9,750 nucleotides of DNA, taken from an uncultured Eubacteriales bacterium (GTDB lineage Bacteria > Bacillota > Clostridia > Peptostreptococcales > Anaerovoracaceae). The position numbers were made by a program, and so were the translations under genes. Shown in pieces: positions 1 to 7,104 of the stretch. Below the pieces are notes generated by a model. The model saw nothing but the letters and a program-made list of their open reading frames with translations. It ran no database searches and was not told the origin of the DNA. The stretch's first letter is position 1; the number at the start of each line of letters is the position of its first letter. Where the stretch lies: assembly GCA_902766915.1 (NCBI GenBank), contig CACXFN010000002.1, positions 1-9,750 on the forward strand, in the 5' to 3' direction.

Positions 1-41
1 ACAGAGCGTATAATACTGTTCCTATTGAGAAAGAGAAAGAC

Positions 42-926
42 ATGCAGCTATTAAATAATTGGCTACCGTATATTCTTGCAGGAATATCGGTAGGAGGACA
101 ATATGCTCTCATCGCAATAGGATATACCATGGTCTATGGTGTACTGAGGCTGATAAACTTCGCCCATGGTGATGTGTTTATGTGGTCAGGATTAATAATG
201 GTGTATCTGGTAACGATACTGCCAATCTGGTTATCCATTATTCTGGTTATACTATTTGCTATTCTGGTTGGTGTAACAATAGAGGAAGTGGCCTATAGGC
301 CACTTCGCTCTGCGCCCAGGATGTCCATTATGATATCCGCAATAGGGGTTTCATATTTTCTCCAGAACTTTGCACTATATATAACCGGAGGTTTAACCAA
401 GACCTATCCTGCAATAGAGTGGTTGCAAAAAACCATTACAATCGGTTCTGCCACAACAAAGATGGTTACTGTAGTAACGCCTATTCTAACCATCCTTCTT
501 GTGGTTCTTTTAGTTCTTTTGATTAAGAAAACCAAAATCGGGATGGCCATGAGGGCTGTATCAAGAGATTTTGAAACTTCATCTCTCATGGGAATCGATA
601 TTAATATGGTTATAGTTGTAACCTTTGTTATAGGGTGTGGATTGGCGGCAGTTGGATCGGTTCTCTATTTTTCCAACTACACCGGAATAAACCCCATGTC
701 CGGAGCCATGCCTGGACTTAAGGCATTTGTTGCAGCAGTATTCGGAGGAATAGGATCTATTCCCGGCGCTGTTCTTGGTGCTTTTGTAATAGGCATATGT
801 GAGAATCTAATTAAGGGTTCGGGTTGGACAACCTTTTCGGATGCATTCACATTTATTCTCCTTATAGTAATCCTTATGGTTAGACCAACAGGATTATTTG
901 GCGAGAAGGATTTAAATAAGGTATAG
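42..926 (+). CDS. livH: Branched-chain amino acid ABC transporter permease LivH
   Basis: Inner-membrane permease of a HAAT-family ABC importer; with LivM it forms the translocation path for leucine, isoleucine and valine or a related small amide. The 294-residue protein is almost entirely hydrophobic. It has the LivH N-terminal signature YALIAIGYTMVYG (21-33) followed by INFAHGD (38-44), a cytoplasmic loop RAVSRDFETSSLMGIDIN (171-188) that contacts the ATPases, the segment VAAVFGGIGSIPGAVLGA (230-247), and the family ending RPTGLFG (281-287). Length matches the family (about 290-310). The ATG at 42 gives the expected N-terminus, but the ribosome binding site is weak (GAGAAAGAG at 27-35) and the frame stays open to the window edge, so a start further upstream cannot be excluded. 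The gene is followed 14 nt later by livM. Substrate specificity is inferred: urea and amide transporters share this fold. Confidence 0.93.
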   Translation: MQLLNNWLPYILAGISVGGQYALIAIGYTMVYGVLRLINFAHGDVFMWSGLIMVYLVTILPIWLSIILVILFAILVGVTIEEVAYRPLRSAPRMSIMISAIGVSYFLQNFALYITGGLTKTYPAIEWLQKTITIGSATTKMVTVVTPILTILLVVLLVLLIKKTKIGMAMRAVSRDFETSSLMGIDINMVIVVTFVIGCGLAAVGSVLYFSNYTGINPMSGAMPGLKAFVAAVFGGIGSIPGAVLGAFVIGICENLIKGSGWTTFSDAFTFILLIVILMVRPTGLFGEKDLNKV

Positions 927-940
927 GGGGTGATTGGAAT

Positions 941-2251
941 ATGCAATTAGCAAATAAAGGAAATTCCAAATACAGCATATTATCATTAATCGCTCTTGCC
1001 ATTATACTTGTTTTAATCTATATAGGTGATGAGAGCATTCCCGCAGGCTCCGGCATGAAAATGCTCATTGTAGTTATAGAAAAGAGTGCGATATATGCGT
1101 TGGCCGCAGCATCAATGAATCTACTAAATGGATTTACAGGGTTATTCTCCCTTGGTCATGCGGGGTTCATGCTGATAGGTGCATATGTATATGCCATATT
1201 CACTATTCCCCAAAGTGCACATGAGTCCGTATACCAATACTTTGATGGAGGCATGATTCAGTGGTCCATAGTGGAAGCTTTGGAGGGTAGTCTGGGAATA
1301 GTAGGTCATTATATTGGAATGCTCATTCCGATTATATGTGCGGGAATTTTGGTTGCGGGTATTGCTTATTTAATCGGTATTCCCGTACTTAGATTGAAAT
1401 CTGATTACCTGGCGATAGCTTCTCTGGGGTTTGCAGAAATTCTGCGAGCATTTTTCCAATGGAATACGCTTGGCCCAATTACAAATGGTTCAAACGTACT
1501 CCGTAAATACGCAACGTATAGCAATGCTATTTTTCCGGTAATAATATCGGGAATCTGCATAGCTATAATAATATTGCTTATTAATTCTTCCTATGGTAGG
1601 GCTTTCAAAGCAATAAGGGATGATGAAATTGCCGCTGAAGCAATGGGGATAAATTTATTTAAACATAAGGAATTATCCTTTGTTATTTCATCCTTTTTTG
1701 CAGGCATTGCAGGAGCTCTTCTTGCAATGTTCCAAACCACTATAAATGCCACGCCGTTCTCAACTACTATGACCTACGAGATTTTGCTAATAGTGGTAAT
1801 AGGTGGTATAGGTTCCATTACCGGCTCAATTATTGGAGCATTCCTTTTTACGGCATGTGCGGAGTGGTGGCTCAGAGGATTGGATTCAGGAAGCTGGCTC
1901 TTCATTAGTGGGAGCTTTATGCGTCCTGGATTTAGAAAAGTTGTATTCGCCGTAATAATCATGTTAATAGTTCTCTTCTATGCAAGAGGCATAATGGGGG
2001 ATAAAGAATTCAGCTGGGCAGGTCTTTTCAAGTGGTTTAAGAATCTTCCGGGAAGTATCAAGAGCTGGCCGGAAAGAAGAAAAGCAAAGGCCGCATTAAA
2101 GAGAGAAACTAAAGCTGCCAAATCTGCTGCGAAGGAAAAGGCAAGGAAGGATCAGGAAACTGCCAACCAGGCTGTAGCCTCGGGAGAATCACTATTTACT
2201 CCGCTGGAGATTTTTGATCATGTTGTAGTTTTTGATAAGGAGGGTAAATGA
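941..2251 (+). CDS. livM: Branched-chain amino acid ABC transporter permease LivM with long charged C-terminal tail
   Basis: Second permease subunit, partner of LivH. Family landmarks are LLNGFTGLFSLGHAGFMLIGAY (61-82, abridged here to its key residues N63, G67, S70, G72, H73, G75), LKSDYLAIASLGFAEILR (152-169), the ATPase-contact loop AIRDDEIAAEAMGIN (224-238) followed by KHKELSFVISSFFAGIAGAL, and GGIGSITGSIIGA (288-300). The transmembrane core ends near residue 348. It is followed by about 88 hydrophilic residues with a Lys/Ala/Arg-rich stretch at 379-405 (KAKAALKRETKAAKSAAKEK), probably helical and cytoplasmic, which a minimal LivM lacks. An additional polar segment (88-110) sits between early helices. 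The start has a GGGGG-type ribosome binding site at 926-930 overlapping the livH stop. The stop overlaps the livG start by one base, which implies translational coupling. Confidence 0.93.
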   Translation: MQLANKGNSKYSILSLIALAIILVLIYIGDESIPAGSGMKMLIVVIEKSAIYALAAASMNLLNGFTGLFSLGHAGFMLIGAYVYAIFTIPQSAHESVYQYFDGGMIQWSIVEALEGSLGIVGHYIGMLIPIICAGILVAGIAYLIGIPVLRLKSDYLAIASLGFAEILRAFFQWNTLGPITNGSNVLRKYATYSNAIFPVIISGICIAIIILLINSSYGRAFKAIRDDEIAAEAMGINLFKHKELSFVISSFFAGIAGALLAMFQTTINATPFSTTMTYEILLIVVIGGIGSITGSIIGAFLFTACAEWWLRGLDSGSWLFISGSFMRPGFRKVVFAVIIMLIVLFYARGIMGDKEFSWAGLFKWFKNLPGSIKSWPERRKAKAALKRETKAAKSAAKEKARKDQETANQAVASGESLFTPLEIFDHVVVFDKEGK

Positions 2252-3096
2252 TGGAACGTGAAGTTGTGCTTAAACTCTCCGATATAACTATGCAGTTTGG
2301 TGGTGTTGTGGCGGTGGACAATTTAAACCTGGAGGTCCACAAGAATGAGATTGTGGGGTTAATTGGTCCTAACGGAGCTGGAAAAACAACTGCATTTAAC
2401 TGCATAACAGGTGTATATGAACCAACCAATGGGTCTGTGGAAATAAACGGAAACGTTGTTATAGAAAATTATCCACAGGGAAAAATGAAGGATGCCTATA
2501 AGGGTAAAAACCAGGGTAAATACAGCAATGTTAAAACCTTAACTCCTGATAAAATAACAAAACTTGGTATTGCTCGTACCTTCCAAAATATTAGGCTGTT
2601 CAAAGGAATGACAGTGCTGGAGAATGTTCTTGTTGCGATGCATATGAATCAAAAGGAATCCATCTTCGGCGCAACCTTTAGAAGCAGGACTGCCAGAAGA
2701 GAGGAGCAAGCCATGAGGGAGGAAGCCTTGGAGCTCCTAAAGGAAGTTGAACTCTTCGATAATAGAGATGATTTATCCACATCTCTTCCGTATGGTAAAC
2801 AGAGAAATCTGGAGATAGCCAGGGCTCTTGCGACTCATCCATCCATACTTCTACTGGACGAACCTGCAGCAGGTATGAATCCTCAGGAGTCCATAGAATT
2901 GATGAACTTTGTTGGAAGAATAAGAGATCAATTTGATCTTTCTATCCTTATGATTGAACATCATATGCAGGTTATCATGGGTATCTGTGAACATATTTAT
3001 GTGCTAAATTATGGTGGACAAATTGCAGATGGAACTCCTGAAGAGATTCAAAATAATCCTGCGGTAATAGAAGCTTATCTGGGGGTGGATGATTAA
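2251..3096 (+). CDS. livG: Branched-chain amino acid ABC transporter ATP-binding protein LivG
   Basis: One of the two ATPases that power the LivHM importer. Numbering from the ATG at 2251 (281 residues): Walker A GPNGAGKT (39-46), Q-loop Q112 in IARTFQNIRLF, LivG-type signature LPYGKQR (179-185) in place of LSGGQ, Walker B ILLLDE (199-204), and switch His in MIEHH (His237). The LivG hallmark AAGMNP follows Walker B. A hydrophilic insertion of roughly 30 residues (about 70-101, rich in Lys, Gly, Asn and Tyr) separates the first beta-sheet from the Q-loop and is absent from short LivG proteins such as the E. coli one. Two adjacent ATG codons (2248 and 2251) are possible starts. The strong AGGAGGG at 2238-2244 is better spaced for 2251 (about 7 nt) than for 2248 (about 4 nt). 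The stop overlaps the livF start as TAATG. Confidence 0.94.
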   Translation: MEREVVLKLSDITMQFGGVVAVDNLNLEVHKNEIVGLIGPNGAGKTTAFNCITGVYEPTNGSVEINGNVVIENYPQGKMKDAYKGKNQGKYSNVKTLTPDKITKLGIARTFQNIRLFKGMTVLENVLVAMHMNQKESIFGATFRSRTARREEQAMREEALELLKEVELFDNRDDLSTSLPYGKQRNLEIARALATHPSILLLDEPAAGMNPQESIELMNFVGRIRDQFDLSILMIEHHMQVIMGICEHIYVLNYGGQIADGTPEEIQNNPAVIEAYLGVDD

Positions 3097-3800
3097 TGCT
3101 GGCAATTAGAAATCTAAATGTTCACTACGGTGGAATTCATGCCCTAAGAGGGATAAGCCTTGATGTTCCCGATGGGAAAATTATTTCTCTTATAGGTGCA
3201 AATGGTGCAGGGAAGTCAACGACTCTTAAATCAGTAATGGGACTTGTTCAAAAGTCTGATGGAAATGTGTATTGGGATCATGTGGATATTACTAACCTTA
3301 GAACCAAGGATATAGTTCGTGAAGGAATAATACTATGTCCTGAGGGAAGAAACATTTTCCCTGACTTAACGGTGGATGAAAACCTTGCTGCCGGAGCTTA
3401 CTTAAGAAAGAACAAGGCGGAGATAGCAAAGGACAGAGATTGGGTTTACACTCTTTTTCCAAGGCTTAGCGAAAGAACCTGGCAACTTGGTGCAACTCTT
3501 TCGGGCGGTGAGCAACAAATGCTTGCAGTGGCAAGGTCGCTAATGTCAAAGCCGAACCTACTTATGTTGGATGAACCATCCCTGGGACTTGCGCCAATGA
3601 TTATTAAGGATATTTTTGATATTATTCAGCAGATAAAAGAAGAAGGTGTAAATATTCTTCTTATCGAGCAGAATGCCAAGGCAGCTTTGGAAATATCCGA
3701 CTATGCTTATGTTATGGAAAGCGGAGTAATTACAATGGCCGGACCGGGGAAGGCTCTGCTTAATGATGAACGCGTACAACAGGCATATCTGGGTGAATAA
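3096..3800 (+). CDS. livF: Branched-chain amino acid ABC transporter ATP-binding protein LivF
   Basis: Second ATPase of the importer, 234 residues, the usual LivF size. Visible motifs are Walker A GANGAGKS (34-41), the LivF-specific CPEGRNIFPDLTVDENL (80-96) where Glu82 occupies the Q-loop position, signature LSGGEQQ (134-140), Walker B LLMLDE (154-159), and LIEQNA (188-193), in which Gln191 replaces the switch histidine as is normal for LivF. The C-terminus ends in the family pattern VQQAYLGE. The ATG shares its first base with the livG stop (TAATG), so the two ATPases are probably translated in a coupled way. A terminator lies about 30 nt after the stop, so livF is the last gene of this operon. 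Confidence 0.95.
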   Translation: MLAIRNLNVHYGGIHALRGISLDVPDGKIISLIGANGAGKSTTLKSVMGLVQKSDGNVYWDHVDITNLRTKDIVREGIILCPEGRNIFPDLTVDENLAAGAYLRKNKAEIAKDRDWVYTLFPRLSERTWQLGATLSGGEQQMLAVARSLMSKPNLLMLDEPSLGLAPMIIKDIFDIIQQIKEEGVNILLIEQNAKAALEISDYAYVMESGVITMAGPGKALLNDERVQQAYLGE

Positions 3801-3831
3801 AATAATAAGTTAAAAATAAATGGAACAAACG

Positions 3832-3868
3832 AAACCCCTTGTTGGACATTTGTTGGACAAGGGGTTTT
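3832..3868 (+). terminator. Intrinsic terminator closing the liv operon
   Basis: An 11-bp perfect stem, AAACCCCTTGT (3832-3842) pairing with ACAAGGGGTTT (3857-3867), encloses a 14-nt loop and runs into a TTTT(A)T tract. The loop and stem contain a direct repeat GTTGGACA (3841-3848 and 3852-3859). The position, about 30 nt after livF and before a gene cluster of unrelated function, fits rho-independent termination. Confidence 0.88.
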
Positions 3869-3914
3869 ATAATGCACATGGTTTTGATTCATAATAGGTG
3901 CTTTTAGGAAAATG

Positions 3915-3923
3915 TGATACAAT
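3915..3923 (+). promoter_or_regulatory. Candidate extended -10 promoter for the 4004 gene
   Basis: TGATACAAT at 3915-3923 gives a TGN-extended -10 element (TACAAT against TATAAT). No good -35 hexamer is present at the ideal distance, which is tolerable for extended -10 promoters. It lies after the liv terminator and would give a leader of about 75 nt before the ATG at 4004. This is a prediction from sequence only. Confidence 0.35.
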
Positions 3924-4003
3924 AACTTTGATAAGGAAATGAATTGTTTTATAGCTGAAGATAAAACTTTTAGGTTGACTGTTTTACAGAAAGGAAAATC
4001 ATT

Positions 4004-4633
4004 ATGCAGACAGATAAAATAAAGGTTGGATCAAATGAAAATGGTCGTGCAGAAGCACTAAAGGAAGCAGAGAAGTTTTCTGAGTATGTTGGATTAAGTG
4101 AAAAGGAAGCACTTAGAGTAAGGCTGCTTACTGAAGAAACAATGGGCTTAGTTGCTGCCATAACTGGTAACTTTGATGCAGATTTCTGGATAGAGTCAGA
4201 AGACAATGACTGCAAAATCCATCTTCTGGCTAATACACAAATGAATTTAGCAAAGAAAGAAGAACTTGTTTCCATTTCATCCAGCGGTAAGAATGAAGCT
4301 GCAAAGGGGTTCATGGGAAAGATTAGAGATATCTTCGAAAATAGCTTCTATAACGTTGAGGAAGTAGAAAATCTTTCATATACGTATGGCGGTGGACCGA
4401 TAATGTATGCATCAATGGGTATGATGGGATCGGAAACTACAAATCTAAATTCATTGGTTTGCAGTTGGTCTCTTAATAAATATCGTGAAGCATTAGGTTA
4501 TCATGAAGAAAACCCGGCAGTAAAGGAAGCATGGGATGAGCTTGAAAACTCCATAGTTGCCAGCCTTGCTGATGATGTAAGAGTTTCTGTCAGTGGTGAT
4601 AATGTAGAGATGGTGATTGAAATGAAGTTTTGA
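4004..4633 (+). CDS. Degenerate GHKL/RsbW-like protein of unknown function
   Basis: A soluble 209-residue protein with no signal peptide or membrane segment. The N-terminal part resembles the start of an anti-sigma-factor GHKL ATPase: a helix LSEKEALRVRLLTEETMGLV (31-50) aligns in character with the N-box helix, which reads AEEVFTNIAKYA in the fused protein downstream. Glu44-Glu45 are kept, but the magnesium/ATP-binding Asn is replaced by a hydrophobic residue. The D-x-G and glycine-rich lid motifs are not recognisable, and the middle (about 95-190) is not familiar. The last strand VEMVIEMKF resembles the closing strand of such domains. The start has AAGGA at 3991-3995 with 8-nt spacing. Two STAS-type regulators follow, which supports a regulatory role. 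The family assignment is inference; that it is a real gene is well supported by ribosome binding site, length and codon pattern. Confidence 0.6.
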   Translation: MQTDKIKVGSNENGRAEALKEAEKFSEYVGLSEKEALRVRLLTEETMGLVAAITGNFDADFWIESEDNDCKIHLLANTQMNLAKKEELVSISSSGKNEAAKGFMGKIRDIFENSFYNVEEVENLSYTYGGGPIMYASMGMMGSETTNLNSLVCSWSLNKYREALGYHEENPAVKEAWDELENSIVASLADDVRVSVSGDNVEMVIEMKF

Positions 4634-4688
4634 TTGATGATTTAAATAATCACCATAATTCTATTAAACATTCACAAATGAAGGGATT

Positions 4689-4718
4689 TTGTTTACACTT
4701 TTCGTGTATAATGATAAT
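4689..4718 (+). promoter_or_regulatory. Candidate promoter for the STAS gene
   Basis: The 190-nt gap before the STAS gene has a perfect TATAAT at 4707-4712 followed closely by GATAAT at 4713-4718. TTTACA at 4692-4697 lies 15 bp upstream of the second hexamer but only 9 bp from the first, so the exact -35/-10 pairing is uncertain. No terminator with a convincing stem separates this from the preceding gene, so read-through is also possible. Confidence 0.42.
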
Positions 4719-4823
4719 TGTAAAGATTCTGGGTAAATAGTCTATAGTGTTTATTTATCGAGAATTGTAAAAGGGTTTATAAAAGCAATAAGAATCACTT
4801 GACTGAAGAAAAGGAGGATTAAA

Positions 4824-5126
4824 GTGGGACTTAATATTAATAAGACAATTGATGAAGGAAAAGCTTTAATTGCGTTGGAAGGCAGACTGGATACCATGAC
4901 AGCACCGGATTTAGAAAAGGAAGTGCAGGAGTCTACAAGTGGACTTACTGAACTTGTTTTCGATATGGATAAGCTGGAATACATTTCTTCTGCAGGACTT
5001 AGAGTGCTTTTGGCTTCACAGAAAATCATGAACAATCAGGGTTCCATGAAGGTTATCAATGTTAATGAGACCATTATGGAGATATTTGAAGTAACAGGCT
5101 TCTCAGACATTCTTAGCATAGAATAG
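4824..5126 (+). CDS. STAS-domain anti-sigma factor antagonist (SpoIIAA/RsbV-like)
   Basis: A single STAS domain of 100 residues, the usual size for SpoIIAA/RsbV-type antagonists that bind and inactivate anti-sigma kinases when unphosphorylated. Typical features are ALEGRLDTMTAPDLEKEV (17-34), the hydrophobic strand LVFDMDKLEYI (44-54), the phospho-acceptor loop SSAGLRVLL (55-63) and the ending MEIFEVTGFSDIL. By alignment with SpoIIAA, Ser56 is the likely phosphorylated serine; Ser55 takes the place of the Asp that precedes it in SpoIIAA. The start is GTG, chosen because AAGGAGG at 4811-4817 sits 6 nt upstream and no better start exists. A terminator-like hairpin follows the stop. The closest visible relative is the STAS domain at the N-terminus of the next gene. 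The cognate anti-sigma factor could be the GHKL domain of that protein or lie elsewhere. Confidence 0.9.
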   Translation: MGLNINKTIDEGKALIALEGRLDTMTAPDLEKEVQESTSGLTELVFDMDKLEYISSAGLRVLLASQKIMNNQGSMKVINVNETIMEIFEVTGFSDILSIE

Positions 5127-5188
5127 TGGGAGAATAACCTAGGCTATATTTAAATATTTGCCTAATTAACAAACATGATTGATGTTCA

Positions 5189-5223
5189 AAAACGGAGATA
5201 TGCTACCGTTTTATTTCTATTTT
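5189..5223 (+). terminator. Probable intrinsic terminator after the STAS gene
   Basis: AAAACGG (5189-5195) pairs with CCGTTTT (5206-5212) around a 10-nt loop, followed by a T-rich tract to 5223 interrupted by A and C. The stem is only 7 bp, so termination may be partial and the downstream fusion gene may receive read-through. Confidence 0.55.
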
Positions 5224-5280
5224 GATTAGTAGTTTATTAGGCGGGATGTGAAAGAACATATAAATCGGTTGAGCGATATC

Positions 5281-5289
5281 AAAAGGTGA
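5281..5289 (+). promoter_or_regulatory. Ribosome binding site deciding the start of the fusion gene
   Basis: AAAAGGTGA at 5281-5289 matches the anti-Shine-Dalgarno pairing pattern and sits about 5-6 nt before ATG 5295. The in-frame GTG at 5286 lies inside this site and has no ribosome binding site of its own, so ATG 5295 is the preferred start. Confidence 0.7.
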
Positions 5290-5294
5290 ATAAT

Positions 5295-6962
5295 ATGAGC
5301 ACAGTTAGATCAGAAATTAAGGACAATCGATTAATAGTATTTTTGGAAGGTCGCATCGATTCCGGGAATGCGCAGGAAGTAGAGGAGGAGCTTCTTAGAG
5401 TTATAAAGGAACAAATTGAGGATACCAATCCATCCCTCGATCTGATTATTGATGCTGAAAAACTTGATTATATTTCCAGCGCAGGACTTAGAGTGCTGTT
5501 ACACATTAGAAAGAGACGTTCCGAACTGGTTGTCAGAAATGTCAATAACGAAGTATATGAGATATTTGATATGACCGGGTTCAACCAGATGATGACGGTG
5601 GAGAAAGCTTATAAAACTGTCTCAACAGAAAATTGTGAGGTAATTGGTAGTGGAGTTAACGGTACCATTTATCGTATAGATAAGGACAATGTTGTTAAAG
5701 TGTATAACAATGCTGATGCCTTAAGTGAAATCCAAAACGAAAGAGAAGTTGCAAAGCTGGCTCTTATACTGGGAATACCTACGGCTATTTCCTATGATGT
5801 GGTTAAGGTTGGAGACAGCTATGGGTCTGTTTTTGAATTATTAAACGCCAGGTCCTTTGCTCAAATACTAACAAATGAACCGGAAAAGTTTGATTGGTGT
5901 GTCGAAGAATACGTTAAGCTTCTAAAAACAATTCATGGAACCCTGGTGCCTGAAGGAAAACTGAAGGACATCAAGGAGAAGGTGATACCGTGGGCACACA
6001 TCATGCAGGAACATTTGCCGCAGAAATATGGTGATAAGCTTCTTGCGCTGGTTGAAGCGGTTCCAAACGATAATCACATGATTCATGGCGATTACCATTC
6101 AAAGAATGTTATGTTGCAAAACGATGAAGTGCTTCTAATAGATATGGACACGCTATCTGTTGGTAATCCAATATTTGAATTGGGGTTTATCTTTAACGCC
6201 TTTGTTGGATATTATGAAATGAATCCGGAAAGTATTCTTAAGTTTCAGGGTTATGACATAGATACATCTCATAGATTCTGGAAGGCATTTCTGTCAAAGT
6301 ATCTAGGTACTGATGATGAAGAAAGAATCAAGGCTGTGGAGGATAAGGCGAAAATTGTTGGCTATACCAGGTTGATTAGACGATCTTACCGTTTAGGTGG
6401 TCTTGAAACTGAGGAAGGTAGGAGGGAGATTGATCTTTGGACCAAGGAACTAATGGAGTTACTTGATAAGGTGGATACCCTTTTGATAGATGATCCTTCT
6501 GGTGATCCTAAGTCTGGTAATGGCGATGAATCCGATGGTGACGTTTTAAAAATCGATGCGGTGGTATCGAATTTTGATCAGGTGACAGATTTCATCAATG
6601 CCAGGTTAGAGGCAATTGACTGTCCCATGAAGACTTCAATGCAAATTGTAATTGTTGCGGAAGAGGTGTTCACCAATATTGCAAAGTATGCCTATGGAGA
6701 TGAGATAGGTGAGGCGGTTATAAAGCTTAAAATCTATGAGCCATCTGAATCCCTAAGTGGACAAAGGGAAGTGGAATTGACATTTATGGACCACGGTATT
6801 CCGTATAATCCGCTAGCCAATGAGGATCCTGACATTACTCTTTCGGCTGAAGAACGTGAAATTGGTGGACTTGGGATTTTCATGACCAAGCAAATGATGG
6901 ACGACCTGAGCTATGAATACAAGGCTGATACAAACATACTGAGACTGAGGAAACAGATATAG
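5295..6962 (+). CDS. STAS - APH-like kinase - RsbW-like GHKL ATPase fusion regulator
   Basis: A soluble 555-residue protein with three recognisable domains. Residues 1-105 are a STAS antagonist domain with SSAGLRVLL (61-69; Ser62 is the likely phospho-acceptor). Residues about 113-390 are an aminoglycoside/choline-kinase-like fold with glycine loop GSGVNGTIY (118-126), Lys135 in VVKVY, a helix-C Glu near 149-151, catalytic HGDYHSKN (264-271; Asp266, Asn271) and metal-binding IDMD (282-285; Asp283), so it appears catalytically intact. An acidic Gly/Ser/Pro linker (400-416) leads to an RsbW-type GHKL domain (about 420-555) with N-box EEVFTNIAKYAYG (456-468; Asn461), DHGIPYNP (499-506) and GGLGIFM (524-530), also apparently intact. 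The kinase part recalls the TIGR02172 group. By family knowledge RsbW-like domains phosphorylate STAS serines, so the protein may modify its own STAS domain or the neighbouring one. The kinase substrate is unknown; nothing links it to antibiotic resistance. Confidence 0.85.
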   Translation: MSTVRSEIKDNRLIVFLEGRIDSGNAQEVEEELLRVIKEQIEDTNPSLDLIIDAEKLDYISSAGLRVLLHIRKRRSELVVRNVNNEVYEIFDMTGFNQMMTVEKAYKTVSTENCEVIGSGVNGTIYRIDKDNVVKVYNNADALSEIQNEREVAKLALILGIPTAISYDVVKVGDSYGSVFELLNARSFAQILTNEPEKFDWCVEEYVKLLKTIHGTLVPEGKLKDIKEKVIPWAHIMQEHLPQKYGDKLLALVEAVPNDNHMIHGDYHSKNVMLQNDEVLLIDMDTLSVGNPIFELGFIFNAFVGYYEMNPESILKFQGYDIDTSHRFWKAFLSKYLGTDDEERIKAVEDKAKIVGYTRLIRRSYRLGGLETEEGRREIDLWTKELMELLDKVDTLLIDDPSGDPKSGNGDESDGDVLKIDAVVSNFDQVTDFINARLEAIDCPMKTSMQIVIVAEEVFTNIAKYAYGDEIGEAVIKLKIYEPSESLSGQREVELTFMDHGIPYNPLANEDPDITLSAEEREIGGLGIFMTKQMMDDLSYEYKADTNILRLRKQI

Positions 6963-6971
6963 GTAATAACA

Positions 6972-7075
6972 TTAGGCAATAGCAGTAGGCAATGAGGTAG
7001 CAAAGCAACAAGCAATACAAGCAATAACAGTAGGCAATTTGGCAACAAGCAATAGCCTTACCCGCGTTTGCCTAA
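6972..7075 (+). repeat. Degenerate GCAA-rich repeat spacer
   Basis: The 142-nt gap before the PHP gene is a patchwork of short repeated words: TAGGCAAT at 6973-6980, 6986-6993 and 7031-7038; CAAGCAATA at 7009-7017, 7018-7026 and 7046-7054; and GCAACAAGCAATA at 7005-7017 and again 37 bp later at 7042-7054. TTAGGCAA (6972-6979) has its exact complement TTGCCTAA at 7068-7075, so the block is bounded by an 8-bp inverted repeat. No gene is seen in it. It is too irregular for a CRISPR array. Confidence 0.7.
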
Positions 7076-7104
7076 GAAATAGTAATACTTAGATACAATA
7101 TAAG

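Noticed and set aside
4634..4823. Riboswitch or small RNA in the gap before the STAS gene
   Set aside because: Apart from promoter-like hexamers no conserved fold, strong hairpin or terminator could be seen by eye.
5140..5164. Hairpin TAGGC...GCCTA as a terminator
   Set aside because: Only a 5-bp outer stem around an AT palindrome, with no T-tract after it; the hairpin at 5189-5212 is the better candidate.
5286..5294. GTG 5286 as the start of the fusion gene
   Set aside because: It lies inside the AAAAGGTGA ribosome binding site that serves ATG 5295.
5631..6465. Aminoglycoside resistance gene
   Set aside because: The kinase fold is embedded between STAS and GHKL regulatory domains; the APH-like fold is shared by many non-resistance kinases and nothing indicates a drug substrate.
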